Notes under the pieces: model-generated
Databases searched by the model: none
What the model was told of the DNA's origin: nothing
The model's input: only the letters and a program-made list of their open reading frames with translations
In this document: positions 54,060-63,548 of the stretch, one piece after another
Layout of the letters: each line of letters opens with the position of its first letter
Position numbering within the stretch: position 1 is the first letter of the stretch
Position numbers and translations under genes: made by a program
Assembly: GCA_910577685.1 (NCBI GenBank)
Contig: CAJTOH010000002.1
Location: 1 to 64,000 of the forward strand
DNA length: 64,000 nucleotides
DNA from: an uncultured Dorea sp.
GTDB taxonomy: Bacteria > Bacillota > Clostridia > Lachnospirales > Lachnospiraceae
Direction: 5' to 3'

Positions 54060-54242
54060 CCATTTAATCTGCATTTTACTATGAATTTTACTATGAATTT
54101 TATAGTTATCGTCTGCAATCCGAATGATCTTCCCGGTTTGCTTCACTGTTACGGTTGTTTCACGAAGACTTCCGTCAGCTTTTTCATGCCCGGTGACAAG
54201 CTGCCCTGTTACTATGTCAGGCCCCGTTACTGCGAAAGTCAA

Positions 54243-55166
54243 TCACCTGCCTCCCGCCTGCAGGTCTCCGACATGCTGCTCCGGAACCATAATTTCCAGT
54301 TGTTTATTCAGGTTGTCGATTACCACTTCGTCATGTTCCCCTCCAAACTCACCGTCCAGAGTCCACGGAATCTCCTCAAGGGACTCGAAAGTGATATGCC
54401 CCGTCTTAAAAGTATACATATGCTTCGTATCCACCTGCTCGATCAAAAGCGATGCGATGATCTCCTGCAGGGCAATCGGATTCGCAGGTTTCCGAATCAA
54501 CGTAACTTCAAACAAGCCGTCGTCGAACACCACCTGTTTTCCAATCATATTGCGGAAACCGCCGACAGACCGCGAATTCGTCACCATACCAAAGATAAAT
54601 TCATCCTCGATCATTTCCCCGTCGTGTTCCACCTTAATCCGATAGGACGGAACGTTAAACAGCCGCTTCGTTCCCTCCAGCACATAAGCCAGATGCCCCA
54701 GAATGTTCTTCACTTCCTGCTTCGTCTCATACGACACATCCGTAAAAATGCCGAATGCAGCCACATACACAAAGATATCCTCATTGAATCTCCCCACATC
54801 GCAAGCAAACAACACGCCGTTCACGGCGTTATCCGCCGCTTTCAGAAGGCCCTTCGGAATATGAAGGCTGTTAGCAAAATCATTCGTAGTACCTGTGGGA
54901 ATATATCCTACCGGCGTCCTCACATTCCTGTGCATCATACCCGTCACAATCTCGTCGATCGTGCCGTCCCCCCCGCTGCAGACCACCAAGTCGTACCGGT
55001 CGGCATCAAAATCCAGCACTTTTTTATATGCATCCCGATACGCCTGAGTCGGATATACGACCACTTCATATCCTGCTTTCACGAAAATGTCAATAATATC
55101 CGACAACTGCGGTTTTAGAAGCCCCTTTCCTGCACGCGGATTATAGATAAATAATAACCTCTTCAT
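54243..55166 (-). CDS. Diacylglycerol/lipid kinase (DagK/YegS family)
   Basis: 307 aa from ATG 55166 (MKRLLFIYNPRAGKG), with AAGGAGA upstream; the frame start at 55283 adds residues of no family. The nucleotide-binding GGDGTIDEIV motif is near residue 63, with VCSGGDGT before it, then GYIPTGTTNDFA near residue 87. It phosphorylates diacylglycerol or a related lipid at the membrane. A C7 run lies in the GGDGT codons but the gene is intact. Confidence 0.92.
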   Translation of the reverse strand: MKRLLFIYNPRAGKGLLKPQLSDIIDIFVKAGYEVVVYPTQAYRDAYKKVLDFDADRYDLVVCSGGDGTIDEIVTGMMHRNVRTPVGYIPTGTTNDFANSLHIPKGLLKAADNAVNGVLFACDVGRFNEDIFVYVAAFGIFTDVSYETKQEVKNILGHLAYVLEGTKRLFNVPSYRIKVEHDGEMIEDEFIFGMVTNSRSVGGFRNMIGKQVVFDDGLFEVTLIRKPANPIALQEIIASLLIEQVDTKHMYTFKTGHITFESLEEIPWTLDGEFGGEHDEVVIDNLNKQLEIMVPEQHVGDLQAGGR

Positions 55167-55306
55167 AACGCATATCTCCTTCACAAATACCAAAGAACTG
55201 CCGCCTATATCCGCAGCAGTTCCCCGATCAAACCTATTATGTATACTTATTCGGATTCCTCTCAACACACACCTGTTCAGCAAACAGGTTTTCCGATTCC
55301 ATACAA

Positions 55307-55564
55307 CTAGTTACTTGCGACAAGGAAACCTTCAATCCCCGCCACTGCCTCATGTTCATCCTGTCCTTCAGCCACTACCGTAATGCACTCGCCTTTCTGT
55401 AACTTTAGACTCATCATCCCCATGATACTCTTCGCATTGATCTTCTTGTTATCAATCTCAATGAACACCTGGCTTGCATACTGGCTTGCCTCCTGTACCA
55501 GGTGCGCAATCGGACGGTCTTCCATATCCATATTGTTTTGAATAGTAACAGGTCTCTTAGTCAT
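55307..55564 (-). CDS. crh: HPr-like protein lacking the phosphorylatable histidine
   Basis: 85 aa with the HPr fold. The regulatory serine region is intact (NAKSIMGMMSLKLQKGE near residue 46), but the active-site segment that is normally HARP reads MEDRP, so His-15 is missing. It cannot transfer phosphate in the PTS but could be phosphorylated on Ser-46 and act with CcpA, as Crh does in Bacillus. It follows whiA and rapZ, the same neighbourhood as crh in Bacillus. The symbol is by analogy. Confidence 0.8.
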   Translation of the reverse strand: MTKRPVTIQNNMDMEDRPIAHLVQEASQYASQVFIEIDNKKINAKSIMGMMSLKLQKGECITVVAEGQDEHEAVAGIEGFLVASN

Positions 55565-55583
55565 AAAAAATTGCTCCTCCTTG

Positions 55584-56462
55584 CTAGTCCCTTAACTTTA
55601 CCGCTATCTCACTTAATTTCCTGAGCCTATGGTTGACGCCCGACTTCCCGACAGGTTCCCTCAGAAGTCCTCCCAGCTCTTTTAAAGTTGCATCCGGGTA
55701 ATCAAGGCGCGTAAGGGCAACGTCCTTCAAACTTTCGGGCAACTTGTCAAAACCAACAGTATCGCGTATATACTTAATATCTTCTATCTGTCTGACCGCG
55801 GCAGACACCGTCTTATTAATATTCGCCGTCTCACAGTTCACCTTGCGGTTCACACTGTTGCGCATCTCCTTCACAATCCTGACATTCTCAAACTCAAGGA
55901 GCGCTATATGTGCTTCCATCACATTCAGTATATCCACAATCTGTGATCCTTCTTTTAAATATACGACGTAGGTCTTCTTCCTTTCCACAATCTTTGCATC
56001 CGTATCAAATGAATTCATTATTTCTTTAAGATATTCTGCCTCTCCCCGTGTGTCACAGACGATCTCAAAATGATAGGATTTGCCCGGATCGCTCATAGAA
56101 CCGGCCGCGATAAAAGCGCCTCTGATATACGCCCGCTTGCAACAGACAGCCTGTACCATTGCCTTCCTGACTGCTAACAGTTCCTGTCCTTTTGCGTAAA
56201 TATCATAGCTTGCGCTTCCCTTCGTCATATTCCTGCGAATTGCGATACTTATTCCTATATTAAATGTTTTTCTCAATAATGTAAAGCATTTTCTTGCAAC
56301 TGTAAAATTTTCCGTATGAACATGGACATAGCAAATGCCTTTTTTGTCTTGCGCAAACACTCCCGACATGCGGATAATTGCAGATAATTCCGCCAGCTTG
56401 CAGTGCCTTGCATTCGCATAATGCTCTGCCAGTTCTTCCTTTATCATGCCCGAAAATGACAT
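55584..56462 (-). CDS. whiA: DNA-binding protein WhiA
   Basis: 292 aa. The N-terminal LAGLIDADG-like domain is recognisable (YIRGAFIAAGSMSDPGKSYH near residue 110), as is the C-terminal helix-turn-helix (LGGLLREPVGKSGVNHRLRKL near 262). WhiA is tied to cell division, chromosome segregation and, in actinomycetes, sporulation. It follows rapZ by 15 bases. The yvcK gene that usually lies between rapZ and whiA in Bacillus is absent here. Confidence 0.95.
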   Translation of the reverse strand: MSFSGMIKEELAEHYANARHCKLAELSAIIRMSGVFAQDKKGICYVHVHTENFTVARKCFTLLRKTFNIGISIAIRRNMTKGSASYDIYAKGQELLAVRKAMVQAVCCKRAYIRGAFIAAGSMSDPGKSYHFEIVCDTRGEAEYLKEIMNSFDTDAKIVERKKTYVVYLKEGSQIVDILNVMEAHIALLEFENVRIVKEMRNSVNRKVNCETANINKTVSAAVRQIEDIKYIRDTVGFDKLPESLKDVALTRLDYPDATLKELGGLLREPVGKSGVNHRLRKLSEIAVKLRD

Positions 56463-56477
56463 TTCTTACTCCTATTC

Positions 56478-57359
56478 TTACTTCGCCTTCGTGATCGCAT
56501 CTTTGCCAATGTCTCGATGCTCAACACGGATACCATAATTCTCGTTCTTACTCAACGCTTCAAAAAGTTCGTTAGCCAACGTAACCGACCTATGCTTGCC
56601 GCCGGTACACCCGATCGAAATCACAAGCTGTGTTTTTCCTTCCTGAACATAATTCGGAATCAAAAACTCCGCAAGATCTATTAATTTATGAAGAAACTCA
56701 GCAGCTTTTTCATTATTCATAACATATTCCCGGACTTCTCTGTCATTACCGCTCTGTGGACGTAAATCTTCTATATAATATGGGTTCGGAAGAAAACGCA
56801 CGTCGAATACCAGATCCGAATCCGGCGGGATTCCATATTTGAAGCCGAACGAAAGTACCGAGATATAGAGATTCTTATATTCCTTGTTCTCTACGAATAT
56901 CTTATTCAGTTCCCTCTTCAATTCCCGGGTAAGCATATGGCTTGTATCAATCAAATAATCCGCCCGCTTTTTCAGGAACTTAATCCTTTCCCGTTCCTTC
57001 CGGATCCCCTCGTCCACGCGCCCGTCATTGCCGGCTAAGGGATGAAACCGCCTCGTCTCCTTATACCTTTTAATCAAGACGTGATCCGAAGATTCCAGAA
57101 AAAGTATCTCATACTTCATCCCTGCGCCGTCAAGCTCTTCCATCACCCTCGCCATCTCCGTAAGGCTCTGCCCGCTTCTGATATCGACGCCGAGGGCGGC
57201 TTTATTGAGTTCGCTTCCCGGCACCCTTAAAAGATCCGCCATCTTTGGAATCAAAGGTGCCGGAAGATTATCCACACAGAAATATCCCACATCTTCCAAC
57301 ATCTTAAGCGCCGTACTCTTACCCGCTCCCGACATGCCCGTAACAATCACACATCTCAT
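56478..57359 (-). CDS. rapZ: RNase adapter/nucleotide-binding protein RapZ (YvcJ)
   Basis: 293 aa. Walker A GMSGAGKSTALKML is near residue 8 and the C-terminal domain has SFGFKYGIP near 173 and IGCTGGKHRSVTLANEL near 250. In E. coli RapZ senses GlcN6P and controls GlmS; in Bacillus the homologue YvcJ affects competence. The role here is unproven. It starts two bases after murB. Confidence 0.95.
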   Translation of the reverse strand: MRCVIVTGMSGAGKSTALKMLEDVGYFCVDNLPAPLIPKMADLLRVPGSELNKAALGVDIRSGQSLTEMARVMEELDGAGMKYEILFLESSDHVLIKRYKETRRFHPLAGNDGRVDEGIRKERERIKFLKKRADYLIDTSHMLTRELKRELNKIFVENKEYKNLYISVLSFGFKYGIPPDSDLVFDVRFLPNPYYIEDLRPQSGNDREVREYVMNNEKAAEFLHKLIDLAEFLIPNYVQEGKTQLVISIGCTGGKHRSVTLANELFEALSKNENYGIRVEHRDIGKDAITKAK

Positions 57360-57361
57360 CT

Positions 57362-58285
57362 TTAGAATTCTCCCAGTTTCTTCACCTCAGGCTCCAGCCT
57401 GACTCCAAACTTCTCTTCCACGGTCTGCGATACCCTGGCCATAAGTTCCGATATATCCTTCGCCGTAGCGCCGCCTTTGTTGATTACGAATCCGCAATGC
57501 TTTTCGGACACCTGCGCTTTGCCCACGGCAAACCCGCGAAGCCCCGCATCCTGTATTAACTTCCCGGCAAAATACCCTTCCGGTCTCTTAAACGTACTTC
57601 CGGCGCTTGGATATTCCAACGGCTGCTTACTGACTCTCTTCTCCTTTAGTTCTTCCATCTTTGCCCGGATTTCCTGACGGTCGCCTTTTTTAAGCCTCAT
57701 ATTCGCTTCCAGTACAACGTACCCTTTACGTGCGATAATGCTGGTCCGGTAACCAAGCTCCATCTGCGCGCGCGCAATTCGGATCACCTCTCCCTCCGGA
57801 GTCAGCGCCGTAATCTCCGTGAGTACGTCTCCCATCTCTCCGCCGTAAGCTCCCGCATTCATCACACACGCTCCGCCAAGAGTCCCGGGTATTCCCGATG
57901 CGAATTCAAATCCGGTAAGTTCTTCCTCCATCACATGATTCGCCGTCACAGACAGCAGCGCTCCCGCCTGCACAGTTACAGCTTCTCCTTCAACCCGTAT
58001 CCCGCCGAGTTCCTTTCCAATCTGAATAATTACCCCTCGGTATCCTTGATCCGAAACCAAAAGATTGCTGCCGTTTCCTACAATATAATAGGGGATCTTA
58101 TAAGCCCTGCACAGATTAACCGTTCCCTTCACTTCCTCAAACGTTCCCGGCATCACAAACACGTCCGCCGGACCTCCGACGCGAAACGTGGTGTGTCTGC
58201 TCATAAGTTCGTCTCTTAAGAGGCGTCCCTTAAGTACAATCCCTGACAACTCATGATAAGCGCTCTGTTCCATAAAATTCTCCAT
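57362..58285 (-). CDS. murB: UDP-N-acetylenolpyruvoylglucosamine reductase
   Basis: 307 aa FAD enzyme of peptidoglycan precursor synthesis. HTTFRVGGPADVFV near residue 30, GNGSNLLVSDQGYRG near 76, ASGIPGTLGGACVMNAGAYGG near 128 in part, and the C-terminal catalytic Ser in YPSAGSTFKRP near 223. A second ATG four codons in also has a good GGAG site. It heads a run with rapZ, whiA and the HPr-like gene, a typical clostridial order. Confidence 0.96.
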   Translation of the reverse strand: MENFMEQSAYHELSGIVLKGRLLRDELMSRHTTFRVGGPADVFVMPGTFEEVKGTVNLCRAYKIPYYIVGNGSNLLVSDQGYRGVIIQIGKELGGIRVEGEAVTVQAGALLSVTANHVMEEELTGFEFASGIPGTLGGACVMNAGAYGGEMGDVLTEITALTPEGEVIRIARAQMELGYRTSIIARKGYVVLEANMRLKKGDRQEIRAKMEELKEKRVSKQPLEYPSAGSTFKRPEGYFAGKLIQDAGLRGFAVGKAQVSEKHCGFVINKGGATAKDISELMARVSQTVEEKFGVRLEPEVKKLGEF

Positions 58286-58387
58286 TGCTCTACTCTTCCT
58301 TTCACATGTCCGCCAGTGCGGCGAAGATCAAAGACTCGCCGTACTTAGGGTATCATACACTAATATTTCAATAAATTCAATGTACAC

Positions 58388-58416
58388 TTGCAAAATCTCT
58401 CTAAATGCGTTATATT
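58388..58416 (+). promoter_or_regulatory. Promoter of the CNNM-type gene
   Basis: Plus strand TTGCAA (58388-58393), 17-base spacer, TATATT (58411-58416), 57 bases upstream of the start. It is in the 188-base gap between divergent genes. Confidence 0.7.
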
Positions 58417-58473
58417 AGTTCCAAAGGAATTTTATTCAAGTAATTTTATGTAAAAAAGGAGTGAATTGATCAA

Positions 58474-59763
58474 TTGGACTCGAGTGACGCCACACGGCTC
58501 ATTATTCTGTTTATTTTATTATTGTTGTCTGCATTCTTTTCATCTGCAGAGACAGCTCTGACTACCGTAAATAAGATACGGATGCGAACTCTGGCCGAAG
58601 AAGGAAGTAAACGTGCCAGAACGGTTCTTGCAATCACGGACGATTCTGGCAAGATGTTAAGCGCCATATTGATTGGCAACAACATCGTGAATTTATCGGC
58701 GGCATCGCTGACCACTTCTCTTGCTTATAGCTTTGGTGGTTCAATGGTTGCAATCGCAAGCGGAATCCTCACCATACTGATTCTGTTATTCGGAGAGATC
58801 ACCCCGAAGACGATGGCTACCATTCATTCTGAAAAGATGTCGTTGGTATACGCCCCGGTAATCAGTATGTTCATGAAGATTATGACGCCCGCTATCTTTA
58901 TCATTAACGGGCTTTCTATCGGCGTATTGTTTCTTCTGCGCGTCGATCCGAATGCCAAGAACAATGTCATGACGGAGACGGAGCTTCGTACTATCGTAGA
59001 TGTAAGCCATGAGGACGGAGTCATAGAATCCGACGAACGTGAGATGATCAATAACGTGTTTGATCTGGGCGATGCCAGAGCAAAAGATGTCATGGTTCCC
59101 CGCGTTCATGTAACATTTGCCGACATCAACAGTACCTACGGCGAGTTAATCGATATTTTCCGTGAAGACAAGTTCACAAGGCTTCCTGTATTTAAGGATA
59201 CGACGGACAATGTGGTTGGTACTATTAATATGAAGGACTTACTGTTATATGACAACACGAAAGGATTTCATATTCAGGATATTTTAAGAGAGGCGTATTT
59301 CACTTACGAATATAAGAATATCTCCGAACTTCTTGTGGAGATGCGGAAAGCTTCTTTTAATATTGCAATCGTATTGGACGAATACGGCGAAACTGCCGGT
59401 CTGATTACGCTGGAGGATATCTTAGAAGAGATTGTCGGTGAGATTCATGACGAATATGATGAGAATGAAGAGGATTTCATTCAGGAAATTGACGAACGCG
59501 AGTATATAGTAGAAGGCTCTACGAATCTGGACGACTTGAATGACCGGTTGGATCTGGATCTGAATTCGGAAGAATATGATTCATTGGGTGGATTTATCAT
59601 TGAGCGCCTTGACAGGCTTCCTGAAGCCGGCGACAGCATCCACACAGAAGAAGGAATCCACATGGTCGTAGAGAAGCTGGATAAGAATAGGATTGAGCTT
59701 GTACACATGTACCTTCCTGAGGCGGCTCCCAACAGCAGCGAGACGCCGACGTTTGATATATAA
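58474..59763 (+). CDS. CNNM/CorC-type membrane protein with CBS pair (hemolysin family)
   Basis: 429 aa. The DUF21/CNNM transmembrane domain is at residues 5-150 (four hydrophobic segments, LSAFFSSAETALTTVN near the start), the paired CBS domains at 200-330 (VMVPRVHVTF, LPVFKDTTDNVVGTINMKDLL) and the CorC_HlyC domain at the C terminus (YIVEGSTNLDDLND...YDSLGGFIIERL). It probably exports Mg2+ or another divalent cation. The TTG start has AAAGGAG upstream. Confidence 0.9.
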   Translation: MDSSDATRLIILFILLLLSAFFSSAETALTTVNKIRMRTLAEEGSKRARTVLAITDDSGKMLSAILIGNNIVNLSAASLTTSLAYSFGGSMVAIASGILTILILLFGEITPKTMATIHSEKMSLVYAPVISMFMKIMTPAIFIINGLSIGVLFLLRVDPNAKNNVMTETELRTIVDVSHEDGVIESDEREMINNVFDLGDARAKDVMVPRVHVTFADINSTYGELIDIFREDKFTRLPVFKDTTDNVVGTINMKDLLLYDNTKGFHIQDILREAYFTYEYKNISELLVEMRKASFNIAIVLDEYGETAGLITLEDILEEIVGEIHDEYDENEEDFIQEIDEREYIVEGSTNLDDLNDRLDLDLNSEEYDSLGGFIIERLDRLPEAGDSIHTEEGIHMVVEKLDKNRIELVHMYLPEAAPNSSETPTFDI

Positions 59764-59856
59764 TTTACGCTGATATCTGACTGCCAGTATTATTAAACGA
59801 TTCATATTGGCATATCAGTATTCAGAACATCCACAATACAGAGATGGCATATCACT

Positions 59857-59891
59857 GAAAAGGCAGGTTTCTTTTGAAACCTGCCTTTTTC
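59857..59891. terminator. Bidirectional terminator between convergent genes
   Basis: Perfect stem AAAAAGGCAGGTTTC paired with GAAACCTGCCTTTTT around a short loop. The T-tract is good on both strands. It lies between the CNNM-type gene (+) and the solute-binding lipoprotein gene (-). Confidence 0.92.
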
Positions 59892-59896
59892 ATGCT

Positions 59897-61288
59897 TTAA
59901 TATAATAGCTTCCGAACTTCTTCATCCGCCAGATTTTTCTTTGTAAGCCATATATACCCTGTGTCAACCACGGCCTCGTTCCCCATAGAAAGCGCCGCTC
60001 TCGCGGAAGCAACGATCGCCGCATAGCCCATCCCGAAAGGATTCTGAAGCACCAGGGCTTCCACTTTCCCCTCCTCCAACGCATCAAGGACTTCTCTGTC
60101 CGCGTCAAAGCCAATAATGGATGCATCCGATTCGTTACGTTCTTTAGCCGCGGCAGCCCTCTTCACCGCATCTCCGTTCGTAGCATAGATCCCCTTAACT
60201 TCCGGATGCTTTTCAAAGAGGTAATCCAGCACATCTTCTTCTGAGAGCATATCCGCCTGAACGACCTCTCCCTCAGCCGAATCGCCGCCGTTTCTTTCTT
60301 CCTGCTCAGGCTTCCCATCGCCGCCGTTATTCTCTCCCTGCTCAGGCTTTCCGTCGCCGCCGTTTCTCTCTTCCTGCTCAGGCTTCCCGTCGCCGTTTTC
60401 TCCACTGTTCACCGCTTCTTCGGTTCCCTCATTATTTCCTGCATTTTCTCCACTCCGGCCGTCATCCTGACCGTCGCCCTTCGGCTCTTCCCCTGTCTGC
60501 TCTCCATTCATCTCTGCCGCAATAGCCTCCTGCATACCGGACAACTGATCCATATAATAAACCTCCGCAATCGTAACCTCCGGATAGTCGGCTTCCAACG
60601 TTTCTCTGAAAGCCTGTTCACGGCTCATAGCCGACTCGGATTTGGAATCATGTATAAACAAGAACACTTCGCCCTTCTCATCCACGGATTCCGCTAATCT
60701 CTCGGCTGCTTCCCGCGCCGCCTCCCGGTTGTTTGTGGACACTACGGCCATCAGCCCCTGATAATCACTTCCTGAATCAAAGGCCACAATAGGGATATCA
60801 CTTTCCGCCGCCAAATCAAACTGCACTTCGCAAGCCTTGGTATCCGCAATCGCAATTCCCAGCGCGGCCGGATATCTTGCCAGCTCTTCATCCAAGATAT
60901 TCACCTGTTCATCCACGTTGTCCGGCGTACTCGGCGCGCTGTAGGTCACCTCCACCTGGTCTTTTCCCTCGTACCCCAGATTCTTGTTGATATCCTTGAC
61001 CGCCTGTTTTGCCCCCCGGCTAACCTCGTCCCAGTACGACACGCCTTCCGCCTTGCCTATGATAGACAGCGAGGTTCCCTCCTCCAGATTCAGCCCCATA
61101 ACGTTATCGTAAGCGGACAGCTTTATCATATCCAGCTTCTTCTGATACTCTTTCTCTTTCTTTTTCTTCTTTGTGTCTGAGTAAACCGGCTTCTCGGAGC
61201 CGTCCGCGCCGCCTTCCGCAGAACATGCGCATATAGACATCGCCGCGCACAGGGCAATGGCGGCCCATCTTCTGATTTTCTTCTTCAT
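59897..61288 (-). CDS. Sugar-type solute-binding lipoprotein with an acidic repeat insert
   Basis: 463 aa. The lipoprotein signal peptide (RRWAAIALCAAMSICAC) is followed by a periplasmic-binding-protein fold of the LacI/ribose class (SIIGKAEGVSYW near residue 56, IGFDADREVLDALEEGK near 400, GYAAIVASARAAL near 430). Between the two lobes lies a ~90-residue Gly/Glu/Asp/Asn-rich insert (about residues 255-345) with three copies of a 12-residue unit GDGKPEQEERNG. Such inserts are not usual in this family. No ABC permease or ATPase genes are nearby, so it may be a sensor-type binding protein. Confidence 0.82.
   Translation of the reverse strand: MKKKIRRWAAIALCAAMSICACSAEGGADGSEKPVYSDTKKKKKEKEYQKKLDMIKLSAYDNVMGLNLEEGTSLSIIGKAEGVSYWDEVSRGAKQAVKDINKNLGYEGKDQVEVTYSAPSTPDNVDEQVNILDEELARYPAALGIAIADTKACEVQFDLAAESDIPIVAFDSGSDYQGLMAVVSTNNREAAREAAERLAESVDEKGEVFLFIHDSKSESAMSREQAFRETLEADYPEVTIAEVYYMDQLSGMQEAIAAEMNGEQTGEEPKGDGQDDGRSGENAGNNEGTEEAVNSGENGDGKPEQEERNGGDGKPEQGENNGGDGKPEQEERNGGDSAEGEVVQADMLSEEDVLDYLFEKHPEVKGIYATNGDAVKRAAAAKERNESDASIIGFDADREVLDALEEGKVEALVLQNPFGMGYAAIVASARAALSMGNEAVVDTGYIWLTKKNLADEEVRKLLY
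60285..60392. repeat. Three tandem 36-base repeats in the solute-binding protein gene
   Basis: Units at 60285-60320, 60321-60356 and 60357-60392 are near identical and each encodes 12 residues in frame. The number of copies could vary without breaking the gene. Confidence 0.9.
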
Positions 61289-61429
61289 AATACTTCTCTC
61301 CCAACACTCTTACTTTAGTGTGAAACATTTTCATGGAACACTATACACCAATTTTTAATGAAAATGTTAAAGAATTTCTTAAATTTCTGCTACTTTTCCT
61401 AATTCCTTTCCATTTACTTTAAAAAGTGG

Positions 61430-61435
61430 TATAAT
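61430..61435 (+). promoter_or_regulatory. Extended -10 promoter of gdpP
   Basis: TATAAT preceded by TGG (extended -10 TGn). No clear -35 hexamer. It lies about 45 bases upstream of the gdpP start. Confidence 0.6.
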
Positions 61436-61480
61436 GTTTTCCATATATTTTATTCTTTAAAAGGACATGGGGATGGGCTG

Positions 61481-63547
61481 ATGTTAGAAAAAAGAAATGA
61501 AAACGAAAAGCTGAAACTCAGAGGACAATTAAAAATGTATATCCAGTGGCCGTCCATCATGGCGGTATTGCTGATTGCGATGAATGTCTGGGTATATATC
61601 ATCGACAGACGGGCAGGAAGCCTTATGGGAATCTTTGTCCTGATTTACAGTCTGATCGCGCTCGGGCTTTATTTCCGGAGCAAGACAGTCCTCTTGAAAG
61701 ATCTTGTGGAATTTGCCGCACAGTACGGGATCGTCCAGAACACCTTGCTCAAAGAGCTGACCTTACCTTATGCAATCCTGATGAGCGACGGAAAGACGAT
61801 CTGGATGAACGACCTGTTCGAGGAGATTCTGGGATGCAAACCCAGACGAGATGTACCGATCAGCAAATACATCCCTGAATTGAACCGCAGTATATTCCCG
61901 AAAGAACTCCAAGATACTGTGGAGATGGACGTCTATTTCGCGGATCGGGAATTCAAAGCCGAGCTGCGGCAGATTTCCGTAGAAGGTTTTAATGATACGG
62001 GACTGCTTCTTCAGATGCCGGCAGAAAAGGAATACTTTATTGCCGTACACCTTCAGGATGTTACCGAACTGAACCGTTACATTAAAGAGAACGAAGAACA
62101 GCGTCTGATAGCAGGTCTGATCTATATCGACAACTACGACGAGGTTATTAACAGTGTAGAAGAAGTCCGTCAATCTCTTCTTATGGCTTTAGTGGACAGG
62201 AAGATTAACCAGTATATCGCCAGAGTAGACGGTATTGTCAAGAAGATGGAGACCGACAAGTATTTTATCGTACTCAAGAAGCAGTATTTTAAGGAATTAG
62301 AGGCCGATAAGTTCTCACTCCTTGAAGATGTAAAGTCCGTGAATATCGGGAACGGGATCCCGGCTACATTAAGTATCGGCCTTGGTCTGAGCAACGACTC
62401 CTATTCTCAGGGTTATAACTATGCCCGGGTCGCTATTGATCTTGCTCTTGCAAGGGGCGGAGACCAAGCGGTAATCAAAGACAGCCACGGTATTACATAC
62501 TATGGCGGGAAGCGCGAACAGACTTCTAAGAACACCAGGGTAAAGGCCAGGGTAAAGGCGGAGGCCCTTCGGGAATTCATCACCTTAAAAGACAAGATTT
62601 TTGTCATGGGGCATAAGCTGACAGACGCGGACGCCTTCGGAGCCGCTATAGGCATCTGCCGCGCGGCGGCGGCTATGGAGAAGAAAGCCTATGTAGTGAT
62701 CAACGAAGTATCGGCTTCGCTCCGCCCTCTGTACGAGTGTTTTGTTAAAGATTCCAATTATCCGGAGGGACTGTTCCTTAAATCCGCCCAGGCCATTGAG
62801 ATGGCGGATGAGAATTCCATGGTCGTGGTGGTGGATACGAACCGCCCGAAGATGACAGAATGTGAGGAACTATTAAAGAAGACCAAAACCATCGTTGTGC
62901 TTGATCATCACAGACAGAGCAGCGATAATATCGAGAACGCCTTGTTATCTTATATCGAACCTTATGCGTCCTCCGCATGCGAGATGGTTGCGGAAGTCTT
63001 GCAGTACATTGTAGACGATATCAAGATTCCGAAGATCGAGGCAAGCAGCATGTATGCCGGCATCATGATCGACACCAACAACTTTGTGAACCACACCGGC
63101 GTACGGACCTTTGAAGCGGCGGCGTTTCTTCGCAGATGCGGAGCCGATATCACCCACGTCCGCAAGATGTTCCGGGACGACATAGAATCCTATCGTGCGA
63201 AGGCGGAGATCATCAGCAGCGCGGAGGTCTATTATAAAAAGTTCGCCATTGCCAGAGGCACAGCTCTTAAGATCGAGAGCCCTACGATCATTGGCGCGCA
63301 GGCGGCGAATGAACTGCTGGATATCAACAACATCAAGGCTTCCTTCGTATTGACGGAGTACAATGGAAGAATCTATGTTAGCGCGAGGTCTATTGACGAA
63401 GTGAATGTACAGATCATTATGGAGCGCCTTGGCGGAGGCGGCCATATGAACGCGTCAGGCGCACAGTTTGACCATACTGATATGAACGAGGCAATTAAAA
63501 GTCTTAAGAAAGTAATCGACGATATGATAGAAGGAGGAGACATTTAA
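61481..63547 (+). CDS. gdpP: Cyclic-di-AMP phosphodiesterase GdpP
   Basis: 688 aa. There are two N-terminal membrane helices (residues 18-65), a PAS-like domain (about 75-175), a degenerate GGDEF domain (about 180-305) and a DHH/DHHA1 phosphodiesterase. The DHH part has VMGHKLTDADAFGAAIG near residue 370 and VVLDHHRQSS near 475. The DHHA1 end has RLGGGGHMNASGAQ near 650. It degrades c-di-AMP, the nucleotide that controls K+ and wall homeostasis. It lies next to rplI as in many Firmicutes. Confidence 0.96.
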   Translation: MLEKRNENEKLKLRGQLKMYIQWPSIMAVLLIAMNVWVYIIDRRAGSLMGIFVLIYSLIALGLYFRSKTVLLKDLVEFAAQYGIVQNTLLKELTLPYAILMSDGKTIWMNDLFEEILGCKPRRDVPISKYIPELNRSIFPKELQDTVEMDVYFADREFKAELRQISVEGFNDTGLLLQMPAEKEYFIAVHLQDVTELNRYIKENEEQRLIAGLIYIDNYDEVINSVEEVRQSLLMALVDRKINQYIARVDGIVKKMETDKYFIVLKKQYFKELEADKFSLLEDVKSVNIGNGIPATLSIGLGLSNDSYSQGYNYARVAIDLALARGGDQAVIKDSHGITYYGGKREQTSKNTRVKARVKAEALREFITLKDKIFVMGHKLTDADAFGAAIGICRAAAAMEKKAYVVINEVSASLRPLYECFVKDSNYPEGLFLKSAQAIEMADENSMVVVVDTNRPKMTECEELLKKTKTIVVLDHHRQSSDNIENALLSYIEPYASSACEMVAEVLQYIVDDIKIPKIEASSMYAGIMIDTNNFVNHTGVRTFEAAAFLRRCGADITHVRKMFRDDIESYRAKAEIISSAEVYYKKFAIARGTALKIESPTIIGAQAANELLDINNIKASFVLTEYNGRIYVSARSIDEVNVQIIMERLGGGGHMNASGAQFDHTDMNEAIKSLKKVIDDMIEGGDI

Positions 63548-63548
63548 C

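Noticed and set aside
53958..54242. A 94-codon open frame on the minus strand before rplJ
   Set aside because: It overlaps a consensus promoter (54031-54059) and the L10 leader RNA, and its sequence is of no recognisable family.
54968..54974. C7 run in the lipid kinase gene as a possible phase-variation tract
   Set aside because: It encodes the conserved Gly-Gly-Asp-Gly motif, is shorter than nine and lies in a housekeeping gene.
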